Origin: Rhynchopus sp. YZ270_cl-10
Lineage: Eukaryota > Euglenozoa > Diplonemea > Diplonemida > Diplonemidae
Direction: 5' to 3'
DNA length: 64,000 bases
NCBI GenBank assembly: GCA_964035575.1
Contig: OZ037844.1
Location: 310,001-374,000, forward strand
Below the pieces are notes generated by a model. It did not search any database. It was not told the origin of the DNA and was given only the letters and a program-made list of their open reading frames with translations. Shown here one piece after another: positions 11,115 to 21,240 of this stretch. A program made the translations under genes and the position numbers. The first letter of the stretch is position 1, and each line of letters begins with the position of its first letter.

Positions 11115-12016
11115 GGGTAGGGGGTACGACTCCAGCCATTTTTTGCGCACGGAAAATTCATTTGGCATTATCTGGTCATCCCCAAGGCAACTGCGGGTGA
11201 AAAACACCCTCAGAGTGGGTCACAGGGGGCCTGTGGGTCGAAAAACGACCCAGAAGCCACCCCAGAATACAAAAAAATGGAAAAAAATAGTGAAAAAACG
11301 GCTTTTTTCACTCCCGGACCCCACATAGTGCCGAATATCCATCACACACCCACTCAGAGTGAGTAGAAGCACCCCAAAAAAAATATTTTTTAAAGCCCTT
11401 CAACTTCAACATGGATGCTGCCGAAACTGAAGCACAATTTTAGGGCTTTAAAAAATATTTTTTTTGGGGTGCTTCTACTCACTCTGAGTGGGTGTGTGAT
11501 GGATATTCGGCACTATGTGGGGTCCGGGAGGGGTATTTTGGGGGTTTCAGGCAAAAAAACGAAAAAAATATGACCGTAACAGGGGGTGTGCAAAGTGTCT
11601 TGGGGATGTCTTGGGGACGTCTTGGGCATTTTTTTGACCTAAAAACACCAAAAAAACACTTCCAAAAGTGTCAAATATGTCCAAAACAGGTTGGAATGGA
11701 CTCACAGGCCACTTTTGGGGTATATTTGTGCCAAAGGAGGCTTTGTGATGTCAAAAAATATCCCGGTTTTTGATTTTTTTCTCGAAAAATCGCTATTTTG
11801 CCCAAAGTGGCCAAAACGTGAAAAAAGCCGTTTTTTCACTATTTTTTTCCATTTTTTTGTATTCTGGGGTGGCTTCTGGGTCGTTTTTCGACCCACAGGC
11901 CCCCTGTGACCCACTCTGAGGGTGTTTTTCACCCGCAGTTGCCTTGGAGATGGCCAGATAATGCCAAATGAATTTTCCGTGCGTTTGGTCCCAGCCAAAA
12001 TGGCTGGAGTCGTATC
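11115..12016. mobile_element. Foldback element F5
   Basis: Left arm 11124-11310 (starting TACGACTCCAGCCATTTT) pairs with right arm 11811-12010. Both ends abut CCTAGG plus a G run (11098-11114 and 12016-12033). An inner palindrome, 11311-11400 with 11443-11532, is almost perfect over about 88 bp and may be a separate insertion. The spacer 11533-11800 resembles 465-720. No gene is supported. Confidence 0.65.
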
Positions 12017-12405
12017 CCCTAGGGGGGGGGGGGGGGGTCTGGGGGCGGGAATTTTGTTACTTAGGATGGAATATTTTTTTTTTCAACGGTACAAATTGGG
12101 GTCGTAAAATTTTTTTGACCAATTTTTGCCCACAAAAAATCGAAAAAAAATATTTTTTTTTCCGATTCTCGGGAGACTGTGCGTGCTGTGATGGGGTCAT
12201 TTTGCGCTGAGAAATGAGTTTTTTTGGCCTAAAATGCATGTGTCAGTTTTGGGTGTATTTTTCACCTAAAAACTGACACATGCATTTTAGGCCAAAAAAA
12301 CTCATTTCTCAGCGCAAAATGACCCCATCACAGCACGCACAGTCTCCCGAGAATCGGAATTTTTTTTTTTTTTTTTTTTGATTTTTTGTGGGTGGGAAAA
12401 TTTTT
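12017..12405. repeat. Almost perfect 135 bp palindrome F6
   Basis: Arms at about 12124-12256 and 12273-12408 are reverse complements with only A/T-run length differences. The inner ends are TGCATGTGTCAGTTTT and AAAACTGACACATGCA, separated by a loop near GGGTGTATTTTTCACC. It begins at the G-run junction that closes F5. Confidence 0.75.
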
Positions 12406-12451
12406 TTGTATACAACAGACGAAGCGGTACGCGTACGGTTGTAAAGAAATA
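12406..12451. repeat. 46 bp dispersed repeat, copy 1
   Basis: This block reads from TTGTATACAACAGACGAAGC to GGTTGTAAAGAAATA. It contains the palindrome GTACGCGTAC and recurs unchanged at 15202-15247. Confidence 0.85.
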
Positions 12452-12800
12452 ATACAGACCGAAATGTTTGGGCGTCTTCGGTTCGAATGATTGGAATTGT
12501 GTGTGTAGTTCAGACATAAATACTGGCTCTTCTATCTTGTTCTTTTATTCATTGTTTTCCTTTCATTGCCCTTTGCTTGTGCTCCCCGACTCCAATTCAA
12601 CCAACACTTACAGAGGGGGGTCAAAAAGTTATTAGCGTTTTTCATTTAAAAAAAAAAAAAAATGGGGATGCGTCCAATGAAAATCACGTCGTGTAGAAGA
12701 GTTCAAGAATGTAGGTTTTATTATTTTCGGACCCCCCCTTAGGTTTTGTACAGGGCCCCCCTGTAACTTAGGGGGGAAACCGTGATTCCCAAAAATTTTT
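12452..12800. other. Intergenic, no gene seen
   Basis: This is AT-rich sequence with an A run (12650-12661) and GGGGGACC-type words near 12735-12775. No coding or RNA feature is supported. Confidence 0.5.
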
Positions 12801-12805
12801 TTGCT

Positions 12806-14490
12806 CGTTGGGGGGGGGGGGGGGTAGGGGGGTCCGTCCGGCCGTTTTTGCTGTCCCAAACCACTTTTTTTTGTAAAAACCCGCGAAAAACCCGAAAAAA
12901 TACCCCAAAACACCCTCAAACCCCCAAAAAATCACCCAAAACCACGAAAAACACACTTTTGAGCACTATTTCGTACTTTTTTCTGATTTTTTTGGTGTTT
13001 TTCCCGCTATTTCAGCCTTTTTCCTGGAAATATACCCCCTAATATTGCCTATAGAATCCCTGTACTGCTCACTGAGACAGCATAGCGACCAGAGGCTCCT
13101 TATTCATCGTACCGGTGTCTTCGCCGTCAAGGGGTGCACAATCTGCCGCAAATTCCCGCAACTCTGTCTTTGTGAAGAGATGAAGCACTTTAGTGTTGTA
13201 CTTTTCAAGTTGCTACTTCTGGGCGCTTTGCATGGACCTGCCTTTGTGGTGCGCTTTGGTGTGTGCTGCGGCAAGTTCTTCCCTTGAGAGATACGGAACC
13301 CAACCTAGGCTGTAGAGGATGTCTAGGTTCCAGCGACAGTGAGTCGGTGTTGTCGGGGTGCTGGCTCCTTCCGTGGTGGCTTGCAACTTGGTCAAGGACA
13401 CCGACAACGGATTCACACGAATTGTTGGTCATAGGAGGAGGCAAGGAAGGCTATACTGCACTTAGGCACAGGGTACGTTGTCATTTTCAGGGACCAAAAA
13501 AGCCCTGGCAAGTGTTGCAAGTACGATTTCACAGCTCGGGAGGTCTGTCGGGCAGTTCGGAGGGATTTAGACACTTCTGCGACTGCTTGAACACGGTTTT
13601 TAGGGTTTTTGTTTTGGGTGCAAAAAACGTCAAAAGGATGGGGGGAAATACGGTTATTTTAAGCGTTTCAGACACAAAAACACCCTCAAAAACCCCCCAG
13701 GGACCCCAAAAAGCTGCAAAACCCACACATTTCCACCTCGGGACCTCAGTGGAGGTGGACTGAGGTGGTTTTTGGGTGTTTTGAATGAATTGGTATTATT
13801 TTTTTTTGGTAAATAAGTGGTCTTCTGCTAGGCGTTGCATAGCCGTTGCTTAAGTGTTGCATAAGTGTTGCATGGCCTATAAAACCCTCCCAAGTGCCCA
13901 AAATGCTATTTTTCACCCTACATGGGGTCTGGGGGACATTTTCCTGGGTGTTTGGACACCATTCCGACTGCCTTAGCACTTTTTTGGGGGTTTTCAGGTA
14001 CAAAAAAAGTCAAAAAAGTGACTAAAAAAAGGGTACTTTTAAGCGTTTGGGGCACACACACACACTGCAAAATGCATCTGGGGCCCCCACAGGACCCCTA
14101 AAAGCTGTAAAAACCATATATTTCCACCCTGGGACCCCACCGGATGTGGACCGAGGTGTTTTTCGGGTGTTTAGAAGGATTTTTGTCTGATTGGAGAATT
14201 TTTTTGGTAAGTGTTGCATTTTGGCCCATGTTGATGACGATTTGATGACGCTATTTTTGGAGATTTTTCACAAAAAACCGATTTTTTTAAACCAGGAAAG
14301 TCTCTGTAGAGGTTGTCAGGTGGTTTAATGGGATATTTGGGTGATCCCCAGGGCGATTTGCGGCCAGGTACGACCTTTTTAGTTGATTTCTTCACCTAAA
14401 TTTCAAAAAAATGGGTTTGGGACAGCAAATCCTTAAGGAATTCCTTCTACGTGGACCCCCCTAGCCAGGCTAGGGGGGGGGGGGGGGGGG
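12806..14490. mobile_element. Element F7 bounded by TAGGGGGGTCC ends
   Basis: TAGGGGGGTCC follows a G run at the left (about 12806-12832) and its mirror GGACCCCCCTA stands at 14454-14464 next to another long G run. Just inside, GCTGTCCCAAACC (12850) is mirrored by GGTTTGGGACAGC (14412). The interior holds a direct repeat of about 100 bp (13682-13780 and 14075-14172: GGGACCCC, AAAGCTG, CATTTCCACC) and a minus-strand gene remnant. Confidence 0.5.
13045..13460 (-). pseudogene. Captured gene fragment, SAP-like tail
   Basis: The minus strand carries protein-like pieces in two frames: YLSREELAAAHTKAHHKG with QLEKYNTKVLHLFTKTELRE, then FAADCAP and NKEPLVAMLSQ. The pattern TKTELREFA...NKEPLVAML resembles a SAP-type DNA-binding helix-loop-helix, but one motif is weak evidence. 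Stops interrupt it. It lies inside F7. Confidence 0.35.
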
Positions 14491-14720
14491 TTTGGACCCC
14501 ATTTCAAGTAACATTGTAACATGGATTGGAATAATGGGCCTTCCCAAAGAGGGTGCAGCCGTACTTTTTTTTTTCTCTCTTTGACATGTTTAGCAAAAAG
14601 TAAAAAAGAGAAGTACAAAAGGCAAATGAAAAAAGAAAACACAAAACACAGAACACACCAATGTGCGCGGTGTTTTGGGGTGTCAGCTACGTTTGTGGGT
14701 TTAAAAAAAAACTTCACACA

Positions 14721-14779
14721 TCTCTCAGAACGAAACGAACATATTATAAGATGAACCTGAGCTTCTCGTGCTTCATCAC
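14721..14779. repeat. Dispersed motif, copy 1 of 3-4
   Basis: AACGAACATATTATAAGATG followed by AACCTGAGCTTCTCGTGC recurs at 18323-18382, more loosely at 63445-63480, and partly at 45569-45590. Its role is unknown. Confidence 0.65.
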
Positions 14780-15201
14780 TTTTTAAAAAAAATCAACCTC
14801 AAAAATAAACACTGAAGTTGATAGTGTAAAACGCCTCAGATGCTGCAACTCTTCTTTGATAATACCCGCAGACCTCAGAGCGTTTTACACTCGAAGTAGC
14901 GCACAGGGGAGAGGAAACAATTGTGGTCATTCACAAAAGGGGGTAAAAACGTTGCATTTTTGGGATACTGCTGCAGTTGCTGTAGCAATGCCCCCATATT
15001 TAAAAAAATAAATATAACAGTGGGGTGATCAGAGGTACTTTTTTGCAGCTCGAGTCACAAAGAATCATAAAAAATCACAAAAAATCACAAAATCTGGATT
15101 GCGAATCACAAAAAATCACAAAAAATCACAAAATCTGGATTGCAATAACACAGAGAATCCGCTCGTTTGAGGGACTAAAAATAAAGATTATTTTTCTTTT
15201 G

Positions 15202-15247
15202 TTGTATACAACAGACGAAGCGGTACGCGTACGGTTGTAAAGAAATA
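15202..15247. repeat. 46 bp dispersed repeat, copy 2
   Basis: This is identical to 12406-12451, including the GTACGCGTAC core. It lies just downstream of the first surface-protein gene copy. Confidence 0.85.
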
Positions 15248-15351
15248 CCGTGACCAGAAAAAACATGAACTAGAATATTATGGACCTTTTGGGATAGTTT
15301 GAGCTAGTGGGGGTTACCGTACACACCGGCCGCAAAGCACGACATCAATGA

Positions 15352-16233
15352 TCACCCCCGCCGATGCCCTTGCGCTCCTACGTCCGGCTTCCCCCACTTC
15401 AACGTTGTCGTCGATGCGTTCACAAGAAAGAACACCGCGAAAGACCCTGACACACAACGCACATCAAACTCAACAGGGTTGCCCCCAGGTATCTTCACCT
15501 CCTCCGTTCTTGGTGTAGAGCTCACGATATGAATTGTTCCGTTTGGGGCAGAGGCGTACACAGACCCGACATTGAAGTTAAGCACCTTAAACACAAGGTC
15601 GTCGTTGTTGGTGCACATCACCTGCCCAAAAATATTTTCCCCAGACTTCCCTTTCATAAACCCTTCGGCTGATAAATTGAGTTGAGAGGAGAACCCTGGT
15701 TGCTTAGAAATCGCTGCAATCTCTGATAGGGCTTTTGCCTTGGCAAGGAAGGTGTGGGTGACGGAGTGTTCTCTTGTGGGGATCAATCTGACGATGTGAT
15801 CGACGGAGAACGTCATGTAGCAGTTTGCGTCCCTGGAATACGAATGGAATATGAGCGGGTCGCGTCCCAGGTACCGGATGTTGATCGAGAGCGGGATTGT
15901 CATCTTCTCCTTGATGGTAGCTGTCTGCTTCCAGAAGATCTGGCGTTGACCGTTGTACGCTTCCAGGCCAAATACCACCTCAGCTTCGTCCTTGCACCCC
16001 TCCCCCCACGACGGCCCCCGCGTTACCACTATGCTGTCCAGAAACACTTTGTTCGTCTTGTACAGATTGTCCTCCAGCGAGTTGTCCTTCTCCTGGTAGT
16101 AAATCCCCTCCAGCGCAAAGGAACTCTGCTTCGCACCGTGCAGTTCCGTGTTCGTCTTTGCTGCGATGAGGTACGTCGGATCCGCTGCGACCAACCCACA
16201 CCACAGCGGCAGAAGATATAAGTGCTGCATCAT
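15352..16233 (-). pseudogene. Surface-protein family copy 1, anchor lost
   Basis: This is the first of four tandem paralogues. It keeps the signal peptide (MMQHLYLLPLWCGLVAA), four family cysteines and the whole ectodomain (293 residues from the MMQH start, chosen because all copies share it). A 1 bp loss shifts the frame after GKPDVGAQ, so it stops before the membrane helix. A 20 bp stretch of the helix and the entire cytoplasmic tail are also missing. Product, if made, would be a secreted ectodomain; decay to a pseudogene is the simpler reading. The ectodomain itself is open throughout, which leaves a functional soluble form possible. Confidence 0.75.
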
Positions 16234-16560
16234 GTAAAAGCACTCTAAAAACACCTGTCTTGTGAAATAGGGCGGGGGTTGACATGTTGTGAAAAAAAAT
16301 ATTAAAACTTCTATTCTGTTTTTTTCTTGAATTTTTTTACCAACGTGATATTCATTGCACGCATTCAATGCTGAAGTTGATAGTGTAAAAAAAACCCTCT
16401 GGGATAATACACTAACATTCAGGTTTGTGAGGGGAGCCGTGGCGGCTCACCCTCTAAGTGGGTGTCCCTGAACTGGAAGGGGTGGCGCATAGCGAACAAA
16501 TGAAAAAAGAAAACACAAATTCATATACTTTGGTGTGGCCCGCCCCTCGATTTAACCCAC
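16234..16560. promoter_or_regulatory. Upstream flank of surface-protein copy 1
   Basis: Directly before the start, on the minus strand, lies the block CCCGCCCTATTTCA, AGACAGGTGTTTTTAGAGTG. It is shared with copies 2, 3 and 4 (20434-20500, 22917-22985, 25021-25085). It probably contains the promoter or 5' UTR. Farther out is a GGTTTGTGAGG block also found before copies 3 and 4. Confidence 0.45.
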
Positions 16561-16618
16561 TTTTGGGCCATTCTTGAGCCGTGTTTTTTTAGGTGTATTT
16601 TTTAATTTTTTTGCCCTT

Positions 16619-16803
16619 TACACAGTATACACAGTATACACAGTATACACAGTATACACAGTATACACAGTATACACAGTATACACAGTATACACAGTAT
16701 ACACAGTATACACAGTATACACAGTATACACAGTATACACAGTATACACAGTATACACAGTATACACAGTATACACAGTATACACAGTATACACAGTATA
16801 CAC
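16619..16803. repeat. 9 bp tandem array (CAGTATACA)n
   Basis: About 20 perfect copies are present. The unit contains the palindrome GTATAC. The same unit in opposite orientation forms 27846-28208. Confidence 0.95.
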
Positions 16804-16815
16804 GGGGGATTGGGA

Positions 16816-17076
16816 GTACAGTACAGTACAGTACAGTACAGTACAGTACAGTACAGTACAGTACAGTACAGTACAGTACAGTACAGTACAGTACAGTACA
16901 GTACAGTACAGTACAGTACAGTACAGTACAGTACAGTACAGTACAGTACAGTACAGTACAGTACAGTACAGTACAGTACAGTACAGTACAGTACAGTACA
17001 GTACAGTACAGTACAGTACAGTACAGTACAGTACAGTACAGTACAGTACAGTACAGTACAGTACAGTACAATACAG
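16816..17076. repeat. 5 bp tandem array (CAGTA)n
   Basis: About 52 copies are perfect except for one base at the right edge (17071). It lies 12 bp from the 9 bp array and is a likely derivative or ancestor of the same motif. All frames through it are open and meaningless. Confidence 0.95.
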
Positions 17077-17299
17077 TGGGGGATTATTAAAGTGAAGTCG
17101 GCTAGGGAATTGTTGGTTCTCTCTTGGGGAGTAGTGGGTGTGGGCGGTGACGTTTCCGTTAAATTTCCCCTCCAGTCACTATGCAGAGGTGCCTCCGGGT
17201 CAGACCTAGCGTGAAAACCACCCCAAAAAAAACACCGGGTAACAAATTAAAAAAGGGACCCCCCCTCGATTTAACCCACTTTTGGGCCATTCTTGGGCC

Positions 17300-17800
17300 A
17301 TTCTTGAGACACGCAAAACCAGAAATCGGGCCACACCATACTTTCAAATAAAATTTGAAAGCATTAGGGAAGTGTATAAAAAAACAACAACAACCCATCT
17401 TTTTTAAAATTCCCAAGAAAACACAAAACACACACACACCAATGTGCGTGGTGCTTTGGGGTGTCACGAACACGTACCTCTCTCTCTTGTCTCTCTCACC
17501 AAGGGTTTCCAATCCCCTCCCAATTTTTATCTACGTCGTGCTTTTGACCAGAATTGCTGTGAAAAAAATTGTTTTCCACGCCACTCTTGCTAGGCAGTAT
17601 GACCGTAGATACGCACCACGGAGAGGGGGGCGAAAAGAGTAACTCTTGGTGTGGCTCGAGCGCCAAAAATAAAGTGTGCATTTTTTGTTGCACTCTTTTG
17701 TGGCACAAAAGGGAGGGTTTTGAGCTACACCAGATACTATACAATAAATTGAAAATAACAGTACTGATCCAAAAAATCATCGGGGGGGCAAAAAAAAATA
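17300..17800. other. Intergenic, duplicated flank of the surface family
   Basis: 17399-17560 (CACACCAATGTGCGTGG, GGGGTGTCACGAACACG, TCTCTCACCAAGGG) is nearly identical to 21570-21705. No gene is seen. Confidence 0.5.
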
Positions 17801-18166
17801 TAGTACCGATCCTCCCCCGTGATATTGTCCCCTGTGGTGTTACCGATCTGCTGTCGGGGACATGTCAAGGACATGTCAATATAGGGGGTGTGTCATTTTC
17901 CCCTGTAGACCTTGTATCAAGGACATGCCAAGGACCTGTCAATATGGGCCCTTTCGGGAACACCACCCTGGGAGAAAAAGTGAGGGGGGGGACAATTTAT
18001 CGTACTGTAAAGGGGTGTCCGTTTTGGTGTGAAGAAGGAGAGCAAAGGTTGTCCCCGCGACTCCCTTGAAATTGTCCCCCCCCTGCCTTGTTAAATTGTC
18101 CGTGGGGGCAAAATACCGGTTTTTTTTGGGGGGGGGACAATTTCACGGGGGAGGGTCGGTAACCCT
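17801..18166. mobile_element. MITE with ~30 bp terminal inverted repeats
   Basis: The left end TACCGATCCTCCCCCGTGA, then ATTGTCCCC, is mirrored by GGGGACAATTTCACGGGGGAGGGTCGGTA at the right (read in two parts). The interior has repeated GGACATGTCAA and AAATTGTCCCC words. The length of about 365 bp and lack of coding sequence fit a non-autonomous DNA element. Confidence 0.65.
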
Positions 18167-18322
18167 GATAGGGAAGTAAAAAGGAAAAAAGGTTTGTTCG
18201 TTGATTGCACAATTACCCTGTTGGAGGGGGTGATTGGCGACCATATCGGAGGACCTATTTCTCCTTTAAGCTACGTTTGTGGGTTTAAAAAAAAACTTGA
18301 AAGATGAACGTGTCTCCCATAC

Positions 18323-19140
18323 ATCTCTCAGAACGAAACGAACATATTATAAGATGAACCTAAGCTTCTCGTGATTAATCACCTTTTTTTTTTATTGTTC
18401 ACTTTGTCAAAATCTCTTTGTTTTTCTCTTTGTCTATTTTTCCTGCATTTTTTATTCTCTTCTTTGTACTTTCTTTTGTTTTGGTTGTTGTTAGATAAGC
18501 TCAATCGCCTATCGAGTTCTGTGAATAGCACGGAACTCCTTTTCATGTGTATCCATGGAAATCAGTATCATATGTGATACCGGGGGGGAAAATTTTGAAA
18601 AAAGGTGTCGTTTGAGAAAAACAAACAAACGGACGCGCTGTGTGAAAAACGAGTGTTTCTCTGCGCGTGATATTTTGTGGGGAAGAATAAAACATTATGA
18701 AAAAAGCTCGTTGCGTTCCCACTATCGTTTCCGCTGCGCTCTCACTAGCGTTCCCACTCCATTCGGTTTTCTCTTACTTAAAAAAAAATTTAAAAATCAA
18801 CCTCAAAAAATAAAACACTGAAGTTGATAGTGTAAAACGCCTCTGAGATGCTGCAAGACACTCTTCTTTGATAATACCCGCAGACCTCAGAGCGTTTTAC
18901 ACTCATAGTAGCGCACAGGGGAGAGAAAAACAATTGTCGTCATTTACAAAAAAAAAGGGGGGCGTAAAAACGTTGCATTTTTGGGATATTGTTGCAGTTG
19001 CTGTAGCAATGCCCCACACGGTGGAGTCCGCCCAATGGGCGGACCCTTTTGGGGGCGGACTCCACCGTGCACATATTTAAAAAATAAAACAGAGAACCCG
19101 CTCGTTTGGGGGACTAAAAATAAAAACTATTTTTTCTTCT
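18323..19140. repeat. Duplicated flank of surface-gene unit, copy 2
   Basis: This contains the dispersed AACGAACATATTATAAG motif (18323-18382), a block 18590-18760 (GGACGCGCTGTGTGAAAAAC, AATAAAACATTATGAAAAAA) that recurs at 49255-49375, and a unit 18795-19130 matching 14785-15165. No gene is seen. It is the region downstream of surface-protein copy 2. Confidence 0.6.
19017..19069. mobile_element. 53 bp hairpin insertion
   Basis: CACGGTGGAGTCCGCCC is mirrored by GGGCGGACTCCACCGTG. CA flanks both sides. The related unit at 14990-15003 reads straight from GCAATGCCCC into CATATTT without it, so this is an insertion with a paralogous empty site. Its ends resemble those of E2 (4676-8210). Confidence 0.7.
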
Positions 19141-19335
19141 TTTTTATTCAGCAAAATAGTCTAGCCGCCTGCACACTCCTTTCCTCTGTTTGGGTTAGTG
19201 GGGGGTTAAGAAGAGTATTGGAAAAGAGAAATACGAACGAATCGTGTATACACACATAGACTTTGTTTTTTTGCGATTCAGGCAGTATTTAAAATCCACT
19301 GCTTTTCTGTATCATTTTTTTCCCCCGCAAACCCT

Positions 19336-20433
19336 TCAAGCTTCCTCCGCAGGTGGGTCTTGGTCGACCATGTCGAACACATCATCATTTTCGTCTTCTT
19401 CAGATGCAATATCGAGTTGTGTTGCGTTGTTGGAGCGCCCTGAGAGGAAGATCTTGAGCCGCGTGAAAGCAAAGGTGTTGTTCTTCGCGATGCACACACC
19501 GTACACACCGGCCGCAATCAGAAGGAGTATTGTGAGCACGACGCCAATGATCACCCCCACCGGTGCCCTTTGCGCTCCTACGTCCGGCTTCCCCCAGTGC
19601 AACGTTGTCGTCGATGCGTTCATAAGAAGGAACACCGCGAAAGACCCTGACACACAACGCACATCAAACTCAACAGGGTTGCCCCCAGGTATCTTCACCT
19701 CCTCCGTTCTTGGTGTAGAGCTCACGATATGAATTGTTCCGTTGGGGGAAATGATGTGCACAGCACCGACATTGAAGTTAAACACCTTAAACACAAGGTC
19801 GTCGTTGTTGGTGCACATCACCTGCCCAAAAATATTTTCCCCAGATTTCCCTTTCATATCCCCTTCGGCTTTCAAATTGAGCTGAGAGGAGAACCCTGGT
19901 TGCTTAGAAATCGCTGCAATCTCTGATAGGGTTTTGGCTTTGTCGATGAAGGTGTGGGTGACGGGGTTTTCTGTTGTGGGGATCAATCTGACGATGTGAT
20001 CGACGGAGAACGTCATGTAGCAGTTTGCATCCTCGGACAACGAGTGAAATGCGAGCGGGTAGTGTCCCAGGTACTGCACATTGATCGAGAGCGGGATTGT
20101 CATCTTCTCCTTTATGGTAGCTGTCTGCTTCCAGAAGAGCTGGCGTTGGCCGTTGTACGCTTCTAGGGCAAAGATCACCTCAGCTGCGTCCTTGCACCCC
20201 TCCCCCCACGACGGCCCCCGCGTCACCACTATGCTGTCCAGAAACACTTTGTTCGTCTTGTACAGATTGTCCTCCAGCGAGTTGTCCTTCTCCTGGTTGT
20301 AAATACCCTCCAGCACAACGGTGCTCTGCTTCGCACCGTGCAGTTCCGTGTTCGTCTTTGCTGCGATGAGGTACGTCGGATCCGCTGCGACCAACCCACA
20401 CCACAGCGGCAGGAGATATAAGTGCTGCATCAT
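19336..20433 (-). CDS. Surface-protein family copy 2 (type I membrane protein)
   Basis: The product has 365 residues and is intact. It has a signal peptide (residues 1-17, cut probable before DPTYL) and an ectodomain of about 275 residues. The ectodomain carries cysteines at 80, 138, 207 and 260 (two likely disulfides) and N-glycosylation sequons at N231 and N272. One membrane helix spans about 292-313. The 50-residue cytoplasmic tail ends in an acidic EEDENDDVFDMVDQ stretch. It should sit in the plasma membrane or endomembranes with the ectodomain outside. I do not recognise the family and assign no function. It serves as the reference copy of the tandem set, with conserved 5' and 3' flanks. 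Confidence 0.85.
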   Translation of the reverse strand: MMQHLYLLPLWCGLVAADPTYLIAAKTNTELHGAKQSTVVLEGIYNQEKDNSLEDNLYKTNKVFLDSIVVTRGPSWGEGCKDAAEVIFALEAYNGQRQLFWKQTATIKEKMTIPLSINVQYLGHYPLAFHSLSEDANCYMTFSVDHIVRLIPTTENPVTHTFIDKAKTLSEIAAISKQPGFSSQLNLKAEGDMKGKSGENIFGQVMCTNNDDLVFKVFNFNVGAVHIISPNGTIHIVSSTPRTEEVKIPGGNPVEFDVRCVSGSFAVFLLMNASTTTLHWGKPDVGAQRAPVGVIIGVVLTILLLIAAGVYGVCIAKNNTFAFTRLKIFLSGRSNNATQLDIASEEDENDDVFDMVDQDPPAEEA

Positions 20434-20503
20434 GTAAAATCACTCTAAAAACACCTGTCTTTTGAAATAGGGCGGGAAGGGGTTGACATGTTGTGAAAAA
20501 TAA
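20434..20503 (-). promoter_or_regulatory. Conserved 5' flank of surface-protein copy 2
   Basis: The block matches those before copies 1, 3 and 4 (GACATGTTGTGAAAAA and AGACAGGTGTTTTTAGAGTG across the set). Conservation outside the coding sequence suggests promoter or leader function, though recent duplication alone could explain it. Confidence 0.4.
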
Positions 20504-20545
20504 AGTTCGTCCTCGCACCACAAAAATAAAAATGCAAAAAAAAGT

Positions 20546-21240
20546 TATAGTCCCTGTTGTAAACCACACTGTTTTGTTCTTCCTTTTTGCTTTCGACATT
20601 TTTTATTCATTTGATTTTTTGTTGTTTGGGAGACACGCAACACGTGTCGGTTCTGTGGAAAAACATGACACGGAACCACCTGTGTGCTGCCCCTTTTCAT
20701 GTCTATCCATGAAAACTGTATCACAAGTGATACCGAAAAAAAAGTTTAAGCTGCGGAAGGCGCAAAACAAACTCGCGAACGAAAAAAGAGTTTTTTCTGC
20801 GAAGTGCGTGGTAAGGGGGGGAGAATAAAACAAAAAACCTCCACTATCATTTCGCAAGCTTCATTTATCATTTTGGTTTTCTCCTCACAGTTTTATAGTC
20901 CCCTTTGTAAACCACATTGTTTTGTTCTTCCTTTTTGCTTTCAACCTTTTTATTCATTTACTTTTTTGTTGTTTGGGAGACACGCCCTACGTGTCGGTTC
21001 TGTGGAAAGACCAGCACGGAACCACCTGTGTGCTGCCCCTTTTCATGTCTATCCATGGAAACTGTATCACAAGTGATACCGAAAAAAAAGTTTAAGCTGC
21101 GGAAGGCGCAAAACAAACTCGCGAACGAAAAAAAAGAGTTTTTTCTGCGAAGTGTGTGGTAAGGGGGGGAGAATAAAACATTACGAAAAAACCTCCACTA
21201 TCATTTCGCAAGATTAATTTCCGTTTTGGATTTATCCTCA
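20546..21240. repeat. Tandem duplication, 2 x ~345 bp
   Basis: 20546-20890 and 20893-21240 are about 95% alike by eye (TTGTTGTTTGGGAGACACGC, CACGGAACCACCTGTGTGCT, AAGTTTAAGCTGCGGAAGGC). Weaker relatives are at 2190-2270 and 18480-18600. No protein is supported in it. Confidence 0.75.

Larger units (their letters stand above)
14485..15250. repeat. Duplicated flank of surface-gene unit, copy 1
   Basis: The stretch 14785-15165 (AACACTGAAGTTGATAGTG, AAAACGCCTC, ACGTTGCATTTTTGGGATA) is closely matched by 18795-19130. At 15052-15140 there is a short tandem series of AAAAATCACA units. 14640-14690 carries a CACACCAATGTGCG block that also occurs at 17437 and 21590. No gene is seen. It is the downstream side of the first surface-protein gene. 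Confidence 0.6.
16541..17302. repeat. Array region bounded by a 40 bp direct repeat
   Basis: CCCCTCGATTTAACCCACTT followed by TTGGGCCATTCTTGAG stands at both 16549-16580 and 17266-17310. The two tandem arrays 16619-16803 and 16816-17076 lie between these copies. Confidence 0.6.

Noticed and set aside
16574-17214. Open frames of 130-170 codons through the 9 and 5 bp arrays
   Set aside because: Arithmetic effect of perfect tandem arrays.
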